Source of the DNA: Sulfuricurvum sp.
Lineage (GTDB): Bacteria > Campylobacterota > Campylobacteria > Campylobacterales > Sulfurimonadaceae
Direction: 5' to 3'
NCBI RefSeq assembly: GCF_028681615.1
Contig: NZ_JAQUHV010000007.1
Coordinates: forward strand, 21,260 to 85,259
DNA length: 64,000 bases
In this document: piece after piece, positions 43,124 through 52,597 of the stretch
Layout: each line of letters opens with the position of its first letter
How positions within the stretch are numbered: the stretch's first letter is position 1
The notes under the pieces: model-generated
The model's input: the letters and a program-made list of their open reading frames with translations, nothing else
Told to the model about the DNA's origin: nothing
The model's database searches: none
Program-made: the position numbers and the translations under genes

Positions 43124-44355
43124 TTTTTCTCCTCGAGTAATGTTAAAAGATCGATTCCGTAGGCATACGCGGCACTGGCTTTTGCCACTTGGAGTGTATT
43201 AAGCGCATTGCGGGTTTTTGTACGCGACTGGGTGAGGTTGGTAAGTTCGCTGAGGTAGGTCGTTGAATTGACCAATCCCGCTTCAAAACGTTGTTTGATA
43301 AAACCGAACGCTTCGTTCCGTGCCTCTTCTTCGGCTTTGGCCGCTTCATAAGCGTTTTGGGAGGTTTGGATCGACATGAGGGCTATTTCGGCATCGTTGT
43401 TTAGACTTTGGGTTTTGTAATCCAGAAGATTTTTGGCTTTTAGGGTATCGATTCGGGCTTGTTCCCGCTCTTTTGCGATGCGTCCCATATCAAACAGCGT
43501 CATGGTAAGGGAGGCAGTGATTTCGTTTTGGTTCAGCGGTTGGAGATTGGTTCCGCCCATCGTATCGTAACCGCTGTATTCCATGTATTTGTGTTTTGCT
43601 TCGAGTGTGATGGAAGGAAGATAGGTATAACGATCTTCGGTATTGCGTAAAATCTCGATATTGGCTTGATCGCTTTGCAGGTCATGGCGTTCTACCGTAG
43701 TAAATTTCGGGAGGGCAAGCTCTCTATATGTAAGAGGTTCATGGATCGATGTCGCACTGAGGAGTTCGAGATGTTTTCGATGTTTTTCAAGGAGCATTTT
43801 GAGATTTTGTTCATCATAATCGGCTTCCAGTTTTGAAGCAATCAGCGATTTGAGGATATCGGTCGTGGCTAGATCGTTTTTAACGAGAATCTCATACCGT
43901 TGCACTTCGGAGAGAAGTTCCTTTTTTTTCTCTATATTGACATCAAGACGGTTTTGGGTATCCAGATAGTCGTAATAAGCAGCGATGGTTTCCATCAGGA
44001 CATTTTGCTCTTCTTGTGCTAGAGAATGGGTTGCGGAAGCCATGGATGCATGAAGTGCATCGAGAAGCGCTTCACGCCGAAATCCGTCAAAAACGCTGAT
44101 TTGTGCCCCTATTTCGGCACCTTGGATTTTGTTGGGTTCAAAGGCGGGAGTTCTATCTTTTTTCTTATAGAGTGCTGTTGCCGTGACGGTTGGGAAATAG
44201 GCGGTTTTAGCCTCATCGAGCTGCTCCCCAGATTTTTTGATTTCCAGACGTGCGGATGCAACGCGTAAATTTGTTTTGGCACTCGGGAGCAAAGATGCGA
44301 GGTCAGAAGCTATCAATGGCAATAGGGTGAAGGAAAGGAGAACAAAGTGCCTCAT
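43120..44355 (-). CDS. TolC-family outer membrane efflux channel
   Basis: A 411-residue outer membrane protein with a signal peptide (about 1-16), two long helical TolC repeats and beta-barrel strands. I chose ATG 44355, preceded by AAGGATAATC; the frame upstream runs through the operators. It is the first gene of the leftward TolC - adaptor - RND operon and begins 21 bp from the nearest TetR operator. It supplies the outer membrane duct for the pump. Confidence 0.9.
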   Translation of the reverse strand: MRHFVLLSFTLLPLIASDLASLLPSAKTNLRVASARLEIKKSGEQLDEAKTAYFPTVTATALYKKKDRTPAFEPNKIQGAEIGAQISVFDGFRREALLDALHASMASATHSLAQEEQNVLMETIAAYYDYLDTQNRLDVNIEKKKELLSEVQRYEILVKNDLATTDILKSLIASKLEADYDEQNLKMLLEKHRKHLELLSATSIHEPLTYRELALPKFTTVERHDLQSDQANIEILRNTEDRYTYLPSITLEAKHKYMEYSGYDTMGGTNLQPLNQNEITASLTMTLFDMGRIAKEREQARIDTLKAKNLLDYKTQSLNNDAEIALMSIQTSQNAYEAAKAEEEARNEAFGFIKQRFEAGLVNSTTYLSELTNLTQSRTKTRNALNTLQVAKASAAYAYGIDLLTLLEEKK

Positions 44356-44375
44356 GATTATCCTTGGTAAAATAT

Positions 44376-44394
44376 ATGTTGACAATGTTAACAT
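44376..44394. promoter_or_regulatory. candidate TetR operator A, ATGTTGACA-N-TGTTAACAT
   Basis: A 19-bp palindrome with one mismatched pair, located 21 bp upstream of the TolC-like start (44355). The same motif recurs at 44398-44416. It lies over the efflux operon's leftward promoter region, between the operon and the divergent tetR gene. Confidence 0.68.
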
Positions 44395-44397
44395 TAA

Positions 44398-44416
44398 ATG
44401 TGGACAATGTCAACAT
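44398..44416. promoter_or_regulatory. candidate TetR operator B, ATGTGGACA-N-TGTCAACAT
   Basis: The second copy of the 19-bp palindrome, with one mismatch, offset by 22 bp from the first. The consensus of both is ATGTTGACA-N-TGTCAACAT. Two spaced copies suggest cooperative binding by the divergent TetR protein (44458-45066). Confidence 0.68.
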
Positions 44417-44457
44417 AATATGTGCACTATTTGTAGTATGCATGTTACAATGTCGTT

Positions 44458-45066
44458 ATGAAAGATAAAAAAAACTCCCCCTACCATCATGGAAATCTCA
44501 AAGAAGAGCTGTTGCAGACGGCTTTGGAGATGATTGACAAGGAGGGGCTTGATACGATTACACTCCGAGAATTGACTCAGCGATTGGGTACTTCTCGAAC
44601 GGCAGTGTATCGTCATTTTGCAAGTAAAGAGGCGTTAATACTCGGGGTCATCGAAAAAGGGTATGAACATCTTAATTTACTCTTCACCCCCATATTTGAA
44701 GACCGTACGTATAGCGTTGCAGAGCGATTTGAAAGAATGGGGCGAGCGTATCTCAATTTTGCAATAGAGCATCCGAATCTGTATCGTCTTCTTTTTGGGG
44801 AGATGTACCGTAAAGAACGTGAAGAGATATGCGATTATAAAGATGAAACTCAAGCAACAGGGTTATACGCTCTCATTGGGCTCCTTAGCGAAGCTCAGGA
44901 AGAGGGGATCATAGCACAGGTAAATCCTTTGATACAAGCGGCTATGGTATGGGCGTCGATCCACGGTCTCGCATCGCTGTTGATCGATGGACATTTGATG
45001 ATGAGTGATAATATGGAAGCCATTTATGAGTACAGCATAGGAGTACTTCTCAAAGGGCTTCAATAA
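44458..45066 (+). CDS. TetR-family repressor of the RND pump operon
   Basis: A 202-residue TetR protein with the HTH (about 12-58: LQTALEMIDKEGLDTITLRELTQRLG) and recognition helix (TSRTAVYRHFASKEALI), then a helical ligand domain. It is divergent from the TolC-adaptor-RND operon, with two tandem operators at 44376-44416. Its stop is 2 bp from the next gene, a radical SAM enzyme, which may be co-transcribed. Confidence 0.93.
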   Translation: MKDKKNSPYHHGNLKEELLQTALEMIDKEGLDTITLRELTQRLGTSRTAVYRHFASKEALILGVIEKGYEHLNLLFTPIFEDRTYSVAERFERMGRAYLNFAIEHPNLYRLLFGEMYRKEREEICDYKDETQATGLYALIGLLSEAQEEGIIAQVNPLIQAAMVWASIHGLASLLIDGHLMMSDNMEAIYEYSIGVLLKGLQ

Positions 45067-45068
45067 TC

Positions 45069-46289
45069 ATGGCTGTTATTGAACAAATTGCCTCTGCAGT
45101 TATGAAACGGGCGGTAAAAAAGTACCTCCGTTTAGTCCCTTCTACTGTTTCTTTGCCTCCCGCATCGGATGAAATTCCAAGACTTCTTTATATCCATATC
45201 CCTTTTTGTCTCACTTTGTGCCCGTATTGCTCTTTTCATAAGTTCCGATTTGACGAACCGAGTGCAAAGCGTTATTTTGAACTGCTGCATGATGAGATGC
45301 GGATGGTTCATGCTTTGGGATACCGGTTTGATTCGATCTATTTCGGAGGGGGGACGACGACAATCCTCCCTCACGAACTGGGAAATACAATCGATTTGGC
45401 CAAATCGCTTTTTTCAATTCGTGAAGTTTCATGTGAGAGTGATCCCTCCCATCTGAATGATTTGGAAGATGCCGATCTGTACGGAAAAATCGACCGTCTA
45501 TCGATAGGGATACAAAGTTTTAACGATCGCCACCTCCAAAAGATCGGACGGTATAAAAAATTCGGTTCCGGTGATGAACAGTATGCAAAGGTATCGGCAG
45601 TATTGGGAGATTTTCCGATTGTCAATATCGATATGATCTACAATTACCCCGACCAGAGTGAAGAAGAACTGCATCGTGGGATCGATACGATTTTACGACT
45701 TCGACCGCCGCAAGTGACCTTTTATCCGCTGATGTATGCACCGGGGATACGCGAAAATCTCAGTAAACGGTGGGGTGCACTGAGCAACACCAAAGATGCA
45801 GATTTCTACCGTATCATAACAGAGCGGATGAGCGAGGTGTATACCCAACGCTCCAGCTGGGCATGGTCGCTTTCATCTGAGGGGATTATCGATGAGTATG
45901 TGATTGAACGGAGCGAATACGTCGGCATAGGAAGCGGAGCGTTCAGTTTTATCGGTGATACCCTCTATGCCAATACATTTTCACTCCCGGCCTATGCAGC
46001 GAAGATCGGAAAAAATGAACTCCCCATTACCCATGCAACAACATTTCCTCCCCGTGCAATCCGTCAATATCGAATGATGGTGGAGATGTTCGGATTGCAG
46101 CCCTCAAAACAACATCTGTGGATTGAAAGCTCCCTTTTGAAAATATGCGGTATGGTTGAAAACGATCACGTCAATGAGAGAGGTGCGCATCTGTTTTCGG
46201 TGATGATGCGTGAGTTTTACAACGGGATGGATTATGTCCGTGAGACGATGCGCAAAGATCTTACAAAAGAAGACGGTTTGATCCGTTAA
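45069..46289 (+). CDS. HemW/HemN-like radical SAM coproporphyrinogen-oxidase-family protein
   Basis: A 406-residue radical SAM protein. The 4Fe-4S motif is HIPFCLTLCPYC (CxxxCxxC), followed by the GGGTTTIL and SIGIQSFND motifs typical of the HemN/HemW family. HemW relatives act as haem chaperones rather than oxidases; whether this one does is not decidable. It starts 2 bp after the tetR stop. Its end faces a small gene across 5 bp. Confidence 0.88.
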   Translation: MAVIEQIASAVMKRAVKKYLRLVPSTVSLPPASDEIPRLLYIHIPFCLTLCPYCSFHKFRFDEPSAKRYFELLHDEMRMVHALGYRFDSIYFGGGTTTILPHELGNTIDLAKSLFSIREVSCESDPSHLNDLEDADLYGKIDRLSIGIQSFNDRHLQKIGRYKKFGSGDEQYAKVSAVLGDFPIVNIDMIYNYPDQSEEELHRGIDTILRLRPPQVTFYPLMYAPGIRENLSKRWGALSNTKDADFYRIITERMSEVYTQRSSWAWSLSSEGIIDEYVIERSEYVGIGSGAFSFIGDTLYANTFSLPAYAAKIGKNELPITHATTFPPRAIRQYRMMVEMFGLQPSKQHLWIESSLLKICGMVENDHVNERGAHLFSVMMREFYNGMDYVRETMRKDLTKEDGLIR

Positions 46290-46294
46290 AAGGT

Positions 46295-46492
46295 TTAGGT
46301 TAAAAAGACTCCGAACGGATCATCTTCCGGTATCGATGTGGGGTCGATTTCGATCGAATCGATAATAATAGCTTCTCGCTGGTGTGGTGGGAGACGGAGC
46401 TTTAGACGCTCGATCGCTTGGGTTTCATTCTTTGCATCAATCGGGTAGAGTCGGCTTTTTCCTTCAAGCCGTATATCGATCAGATAGCGCAT
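46295..46492 (-). CDS. small hypothetical protein, 65 aa
   Basis: A small acidic-basic mixed protein (MRYLIDIRLEGKSRLYPID...) with no membrane segment. It overlaps the end of the next gene by 29 bp, as expected for coupled translation in one leftward transcript. No family is recognised. Its sequence composition looks like a genuine protein rather than noise. Confidence 0.55.
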   Translation of the reverse strand: MRYLIDIRLEGKSRLYPIDAKNETQAIERLKLRLPPHQREAIIIDSIEIDPTSIPEDDPFGVFLT

Positions 46493-46811
46493 TCGAATCC
46501 TTTAAAAGATAGAGTTGTCCGTAACAGTCACAGTATTTTTTACAGCCGCAGGAATAAAAGATATTTTTGCCGGTGTCGAGGGAATAGCTTCCGAAATTGG
46601 TTTTGATAACGTCACCCTGAATTCTCTCGATTGTAATTGTTTTAATAAGATTCGGATCCATCGGATCAAGTTTGTGGTATTTTTCGCGTGTGGAATGGAC
46701 CCATAAAACGGTGGACGGAACAGAGAGAGAACGGACATACTCTGAGTCCCATTCTCGGGTTGCTCCCAAACTGTGTAGTTCTGAATCGCTAATATTGCGA
46801 TAAGGACGCAT
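46464..46811 (-). CDS. small Cys-containing hypothetical protein
   Basis: I chose ATG 46811 with GGGAG upstream, giving 115 residues; an in-frame TTG lies 12 bp further out. The protein has a cysteine cluster (YSCGCKKYCDCYG, four Cys plus one) near residue 90, which may bind zinc or an iron-sulfur cluster. No domain is recognised. The gene overlaps the 65-residue gene that follows it. Confidence 0.55.
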   Translation of the reverse strand: MRPYRNISDSELHSLGATREWDSEYVRSLSVPSTVLWVHSTREKYHKLDPMDPNLIKTITIERIQGDVIKTNFGSYSLDTGKNIFYSCGCKKYCDCYGQLYLLKDSNALSDRYTA

Positions 46812-46863
46812 AATGACTCCCAATAGCTTTTAGGAATCGATATGCATATTTAATTCATAGGGG

Positions 46864-47745
46864 TTATAAGACGGTAATGCACGAATCGTTTGTTTGCTGT
46901 AACGCTTTTTGGGCACGTGAAATGATAGTGTAGATATCATCGTTTTCATTTTGTACACTGCTCCCTATCCGCATACTGATACTGCTGAGTGTTTGAAAAG
47001 GCTCTTCTCGCATTACCGTGAGCAATTTGCGGCTGAAATTCAGTGCATTCTCGGAAGAATCTATGAGATAGGCCAATAAGAAAACTCTTTTGCCCCATCG
47101 AACCAGCATATCGCTTTGGCGTATATTGGATTTAATGCTAAAACAAAAATCATGTAAATAGTGTTCCGCTTCGTCATCGGATGACATGAGTTCAATCATT
47201 GTAATACCGATCAGTTTTTTATTGAAAATTGCCGCCTCAAGAAAGCTTTTCGATGTATGATTGAAATACTCTTTATCGAAAGCTCCGCTCTCTTTGTCAA
47301 TACTGACATCGTTTTCGATCATAATCCGCTTGATCAGATCTTGGGAAATGTCGGTAAACGTTACAATGATATAGTTGGGTACAGGCGATTCAACGGATAC
47401 GGAAAATGCATGAGGTTCGATACGGTAGCTGAGCATACTGATGATACGGTCATTTTCCGGAAGTGCCAGAAGAGAAGTTGTCCAATCATCCTTATCAACT
47501 ACTTTTCCTGCATGGAAATAGCTGTCATGAGGGACGAAACGGTTTAGAAGAGAACCGAATTCACGTAAAAAACCTTTGGCAGATGAGACATTGGCAAAAT
47601 CAAGAAACGATTTGTTAAACAGAATCGGAACGTGATCCCGCATTAAGACTATAAGATTTTTCTGAGTATTAATTGCTGAGAGAAAAAGCTGACTGCATAC
47701 GTGATCTTCCTCTATCACATATACTTCGTCTTGTGAAATTTCCAT
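46864..47745 (-). CDS. PAS and degenerate GGDEF-like protein
   Basis: A 293-residue soluble protein. The N-terminal part (about 20-140) resembles a PAS domain (ends FTDISQDL). A GGDEF-like domain follows (about 150-290), but the signature is lost: SDMLVRWGKRVFLLAYL replaces RWGGEEF, with no GG or acidic catalytic residues. So it is probably a c-di-GMP receptor-like or pseudo-cyclase sensory protein rather than an active cyclase. It lies downstream of nifS in the same direction with 79 bp between, so it may have its own promoter. Confidence 0.72.
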   Translation of the reverse strand: MEISQDEVYVIEEDHVCSQLFLSAINTQKNLIVLMRDHVPILFNKSFLDFANVSSAKGFLREFGSLLNRFVPHDSYFHAGKVVDKDDWTTSLLALPENDRIISMLSYRIEPHAFSVSVESPVPNYIIVTFTDISQDLIKRIMIENDVSIDKESGAFDKEYFNHTSKSFLEAAIFNKKLIGITMIELMSSDDEAEHYLHDFCFSIKSNIRQSDMLVRWGKRVFLLAYLIDSSENALNFSRKLLTVMREEPFQTLSSISMRIGSSVQNENDDIYTIISRAQKALQQTNDSCITVL

Positions 47746-47824
47746 ACATCTGCCTTCGCCTTATTTGTGCTAATAATAACATATCAGAAGGGTGAATGGG
47801 GAATATTTGTGAAAGAAAGCGGTC

Positions 47825-49024
<1,200 letters not shown>

Positions 49025-49074
49025 TCATGATGTCGTTATTAGGAGAACTAATGCAAGATTTGTTCGAGAAAGAG

Positions 49075-49455
49075 TTAAGACTTTTGTTTAGAATCAAGAA
49101 GCATTTGTGCAACAGTCACTTTTAATATATTTATATCATTTTTACATACGTCGAATACCGCTTCGGCATTGAGATCAAAATAGTGATGGCTGATAATATC
49201 ACGCATTCCTTTGACTGATTTCCAATCTACGGCAGGATAGTTGGATAGCAGTTTTTTGTCAGTAAGCTTGTCAACGTTTTTCAGGCTTTCACCGATAGCG
49301 ATCAACTGCATACAGATGGCATCGAGTTTTTCATGACCCGCTTCGTCATTTAAAAAATCATCGGAAGTTTTGATAGGTTCAAACCGTTTGAGAATACGCT
49401 CAGTTGCGCTGTGAATTTGGGTGAGGGTTTCGATCAGAAGAGCCTTTTCAGGCAT
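49075..49455 (-). CDS. hepT: HepT-family toxin (DUF86)
   Basis: A 126-residue helical HEPN protein with the Rx4HxY RNase motif at Arg85-x4-His90-x-Tyr92 (RDIISHHY), as in HepT toxins. The start overlaps the mntA stop by 8 bp, which places it second in the mntA-hepT operon. In characterised systems MntA AMPylates the tyrosine of the HepT motif and thereby neutralises it. Confidence 0.9.
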   Translation of the reverse strand: MPEKALLIETLTQIHSATERILKRFEPIKTSDDFLNDEAGHEKLDAICMQLIAIGESLKNVDKLTDKKLLSNYPAVDWKSVKGMRDIISHHYFDLNAEAVFDVCKNDINILKVTVAQMLLDSKQKS

Positions 49456-49738
49456 AGATCGCTTCTTTTTGGATTCGTTCTTTTAAAAACGTATTCATGC
49501 TCTCACGATAGTTGATAAGATCAACATGGGTATGCATCAGCTCTTCAAGATCAAGACGGATACGGGAGAGTTTGAAAAGATTAGGGTGTTTTGTCTCGAT
49601 AACGATGTCGACGTCACTTTCTTCCGTCGCTTCATTCCGTGCAACGGAGCCGAAAATACCGATCCGTACAATTCCGAATTCATCGGCATGTTCACGTTTG
49701 TATGATTGTAGTACTTCGAGGACTTCTTTTTGTTTCAT
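49448..49738 (-). CDS. mntA: MntA-family nucleotidyltransferase antitoxin
   Basis: A 96-residue minimal nucleotidyltransferase with the signature GS(x10)DxD: Gly30-Ser31 in GSVARNEA, and Asp42/Asp44 in SDVDIV. I chose ATG 49738; the frame upstream to 49774 overlaps the hairpin region. It is the antitoxin gene of a type VII TA pair with hepT, and lies 37 bp from a hairpin and REP-like element downstream of clpX. Confidence 0.9.
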   Translation of the reverse strand: MKQKEVLEVLQSYKREHADEFGIVRIGIFGSVARNEATEESDVDIVIETKHPNLFKLSRIRLDLEELMHTHVDLINYRESMNTFLKERIQKEAIYA

Positions 49739-49761
49739 GGGGTGATTATAACCTAACTGGC

Positions 49762-49780
49762 ACCCTATAGGCAATAGGGT
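49762..49780. repeat. hairpin ACCCTAT-N5-ATAGGGT
   Basis: A perfect 7-bp inverted repeat with a 5-nt loop in the region between mntA and clpX. It could be a terminator for clpX (transcribed leftward, but without a U-run) or an operator upstream of the mntA-hepT pair. The sequence gives no way to choose. Confidence 0.4.
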
Positions 49781-49804
49781 ATAGTTTAGCAGGAATTAAT
49801 TTAC

Positions 49805-49882
49805 CGTTCGCCCTGAGCTTGTCGAAGGGTGAAATGTTCATGGTTCGACAGGCTCACCACGAACGCTGAGAATTCACCCTTC
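49805..49882. repeat. REP-like extragenic palindrome abutting the clpX stop
   Basis: An imperfect long palindrome, arms 49805-49826 (CGTTCG, GAGC and GTCGAA) and 49844-49865 (TTCGAC, GCTC and CGAACG). A second pair GAAGGGTGAA (49824-49833) and TTCACCCTTC (49873-49882) is inverted and includes the clpX stop codon. The core (CCCTGAGCTTGTCGAAGG) is a motif that I recognise as a dispersed repeat in many unrelated bacterial genomes. Its function is unknown; possible roles are transcript-end stabilisation or a remnant of REP-associated mobilisation. Confidence 0.65.
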
Positions 49883-51091
49883 CGCGCTCTCTTCTTTATA
49901 AACATAAATAGGTTCGTTGGTCGGATCTTCGATCACCGCTTCGGTGATGGTGAGACTTTGCAAATTCTTTTTCGACGGACAGCTAAATTGCAGCGGCAGC
50001 ATCGCTTCTTCGATGATACTGCGCAGACCGCGTGCTCCGACACCTCGGTCGATCGCTTTTTGAGCGACGGCGTCGAGGGCTTTTTCTTCGAAATTGAGTT
50101 CGATTCCGTCCATGTCAAACAACGCTTGGAATTGTTTGATCAGTGCATTGTCAGGCTCTTTGAGGATTTGTACCATTTGCTCTTTGGTCAATTCGCGAAG
50201 TTGTGCGACAACCGGAATACGACCGATAAACTCAGGGATGATTCCGTAATGAACGAGTGCTTTCGCATCGATTTTTTTCTCTTTGACATCGCCTTTTTCG
50301 GCTGTTTTGCTAAAGCCTACTTTGTTCGATTTTTTCGTATGGGAATCAGGAACGAGACCGACGAAAGCACCTCCGCAGACGAAGAGAACATGGGATGTGT
50401 TGAACAGTACGGTTTCGGTCGTAGAGTTTTTGCGGCTCCCTTTGACCGGGACATACACTTCGGCACCTTCCAGGATTTTGAGCAAACCTTGTTGTACCCC
50501 TTCACCCGATACGTCACGGCCCATGGTTGAACTCTCACCTTTACGGGCGATTTTATCGATTTCATCGATATAGATGATCCCGCGTTGTGCGAGCTCGATG
50601 TCATAGTTGGCTGCAGCGAGGAGACGGGAGAGGATACTCTCAACGTCTTCACCCACATAACCCGCTTCGGTTAGGGCCGTTGCATCGGCAACCGCAAACG
50701 GAACCTGCATAATTTTAGAGAGTGATTTTGCAAGCAATGTTTTACCGCTTCCGGTAGGTCCTACGAGAAGGATGTTCGATTTTTCGAGCTCGACGTTGTT
50801 GTAAACCGGATTTTCGATCCGTTTGTAGTGGTTATAAAGGGCAACGGCGAGAACCTTTTTTGCATCCAATTGACCGATGATGTATTTGTCCAAAAACTCG
50901 ACGATTTTTTCCGGAGTCGGGAGCTGTTGCTGCATTGCGGAACGTTGTTCGAAACGAACCTCTTTTTGCAAAATGGCAGAGCAGGTTGTGATACACTCGT
51001 TACAGATATGGGTAGTCTCCGAAGAGAACATTTTTTTAACTTCGCTTTGTTTACGACCGCAAAATGAACAGGTTTTTTCGGTACTCATCAT
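49874..51091 (-). CDS. clpX: ClpX ATPase/unfoldase
   Basis: A 405-residue AAA+ unfoldase. It has the zinc-binding domain (CSFC ... CNEC, residues 9-36), Walker A GPTGSGKT, pore-loop region GYVGEDVE, Walker B IIYIDEIDK and sensor regions. Its ATG overlaps the clpP stop (ATGA, 51088-51091). It lies in the nif region, downstream of a SIR2-like gene and upstream of an mntA-hepT pair and nifS. Azotobacter has a nif-linked ClpX2 that controls NifB and NifEN levels; this may be a parallel. Confidence 0.95.
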   Translation of the reverse strand: MMSTEKTCSFCGRKQSEVKKMFSSETTHICNECITTCSAILQKEVRFEQRSAMQQQLPTPEKIVEFLDKYIIGQLDAKKVLAVALYNHYKRIENPVYNNVELEKSNILLVGPTGSGKTLLAKSLSKIMQVPFAVADATALTEAGYVGEDVESILSRLLAAANYDIELAQRGIIYIDEIDKIARKGESSTMGRDVSGEGVQQGLLKILEGAEVYVPVKGSRKNSTTETVLFNTSHVLFVCGGAFVGLVPDSHTKKSNKVGFSKTAEKGDVKEKKIDAKALVHYGIIPEFIGRIPVVAQLRELTKEQMVQILKEPDNALIKQFQALFDMDGIELNFEEKALDAVAQKAIDRGVGARGLRSIIEEAMLPLQFSCPSKKNLQSLTITEAVIEDPTNEPIYVYKEESAEG

Positions 51092-51684
51092 ACATCCTTT
51101 GCAGTGAATTTAGTGAGAATAGTATCCGCAAGACCGAACTCGATCGCCTCTTTGGCTTCCATATAGTTGTCGCGGTCGGACTCTTTTTCGATTACTTTGG
51201 CACTTTTACCGGTTGCATCCGCCAAAATAGCGTATAGACGGCGTTTGAGATTGAGAATATGTTTGGTATGGATCTCAATGTCGCTCGCTTGGCCCGAATA
51301 GCCGCCGAGGGGCTGATGAATCATTACTTCGGCGTTAGGGAGCATATAGCGATGTCCTTTTTCTCCGCAGGTAAAGAGTACGGCAGCCATCGATGCAACC
51401 AGACCCATAGCATACGTATATACTGGTGCATTGATAAGCTGCATTGTATCGAGGATCGCAAGACCGCTCATCACCGATCCGCCGGGTGAACTGATGTACA
51501 TATGGATCGGCTCATCCGGATCCATTGCTTCGAGGTAAAGGAGCTGTGAAACGATAACCCCCATCATATGATCATCAATCGCTTCCGTGATAACGATCAC
51601 ACGGTCCCCTAATAGTTTTGAAAACAGGTCGAAATAACGCTCTCCGCGAGGCGAAATATCTTTTACGGTAGGTATCATTGGCAT
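51088..51684 (-). CDS. clpP: ClpP protease subunit, sequence-divergent
   Basis: A 198-residue serine protease with the triad Ser98 (GLVASMAAVLF), His123 (MIHQPLGG) and Asp172 (ESDRDNY). The usual GQAASMGAFLL of housekeeping ClpP is here GLVASMAAVLF, and several other normally conserved positions differ, suggesting a specialised paralog. I chose ATG 51684 because AAGGAGAAAGCT precedes it; an ATG 18 bp upstream is possible. It begins 10 bp after the SIR2-like gene and overlaps clpX. Confidence 0.93.
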   Translation of the reverse strand: MPMIPTVKDISPRGERYFDLFSKLLGDRVIVITEAIDDHMMGVIVSQLLYLEAMDPDEPIHMYISSPGGSVMSGLAILDTMQLINAPVYTYAMGLVASMAAVLFTCGEKGHRYMLPNAEVMIHQPLGGYSGQASDIEIHTKHILNLKRRLYAILADATGKSAKVIEKESDRDNYMEAKEAIEFGLADTILTKFTAKDV

Positions 51685-51694
51685 AGCTTTCTCC

Positions 51695-52525
51695 TTATAC
51701 AAATGCTTTGATAAATTCGGTTAGCGACATAGGTACAACTTCGAGATTATGTTTCTCGATGAATTTTTTCTCTTTTTTGCCCAGCTCTTGATCGGTGACG
51801 ACATATCCGCCTTCCAAATCAAGGGTTAGTTCATTTGCAACCATTCGATCGGTGTCATGTCCGAAATTAGTCCCTAAAAAGAGGTATTTTTTTGCTTTAC
51901 GATAGGTTTTGAGCACTTTCGGGAGAGCAAATCCGCCCATCGCCTCAGTGAGCCAATCGACGTAATCGGCATCGGAAATGACAAATGTCGGATTCGGCAA
52001 CGGCGAACCCATCGGTTTAAAAAGGATCTTCTCTGCATTATCAAGGACTTCATCTTCTACGAGAAAATATTTTTTGTTTTCGACATCGTACTCGTAGACT
52101 TCATAACGGTTTAAATCGCCCATAATACGGGATTTTCCGATGATAAGACAGTGTGGTGTATAGGCTAAAAGTTCTTGAAATTTAGTGTCTCGGTTCGTAT
52201 CGATGATATAGCGCGGCATCATGTCCACAATTGCTTTGTGTAACGGTGTCGGCTCAAACGGTTTAGTATAAATATGATTAAGCAGTTGAGTCATATATTC
52301 AACGCCGCGGCGTTGTTCCAAATGCATCGCGGCACGGGAATATTCAAACATCAAACGTGGAGCCATGGCACGTCCGCCGTTCATTGCCAAAATAAGTGAA
52401 TCGCTGTCATAAGGAACGGCTTCACCCTCTTTGGTCATAATGCCCTCAAACACGCCCAGACTAAAGTAAGGGATGGTAGTTTGATTGCGTAACTCTTTTT
52501 TGATTGTTTCCAATATTGTGTCCAT
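51695..52525 (-). CDS. degenerate SIR2-like protein linked to clpPX
   Basis: A 276-residue soluble protein. The C-terminal hallmark of SIR2_2-type proteins is present (FVISDADYVDWL ... KKYLFLGTNFGHDTDR). The NAD-binding GAGxS motif near the N terminus is missing (PYFSLGVFEG instead), so NAD hydrolysis is unlikely. I chose ATG 52525 after AAAGGGATCACG. It directly precedes clpP (10 bp) and so is probably in the same operon. It may be an adaptor or substrate-selection factor for ClpXP; this is inference. Confidence 0.6.
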   Translation of the reverse strand: MDTILETIKKELRNQTTIPYFSLGVFEGIMTKEGEAVPYDSDSLILAMNGGRAMAPRLMFEYSRAAMHLEQRRGVEYMTQLLNHIYTKPFEPTPLHKAIVDMMPRYIIDTNRDTKFQELLAYTPHCLIIGKSRIMGDLNRYEVYEYDVENKKYFLVEDEVLDNAEKILFKPMGSPLPNPTFVISDADYVDWLTEAMGGFALPKVLKTYRKAKKYLFLGTNFGHDTDRMVANELTLDLEGGYVVTDQELGKKEKKFIEKHNLEVVPMSLTEFIKAFV

Positions 52526-52597
52526 CGTGATCCCTTTTGGAGCTTTGCACAAACCGTTGCATAATGTGTTCTTGTAATAAATAGGAGTAAAATTATC

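Noticed and set aside
49758..49775. TGGCAC in the clpX-mntA gap as a sigma-54 promoter
   Set aside because: The required GC at -12 with GG-N10-GC spacing is missing, and no other enhancer site is nearby.
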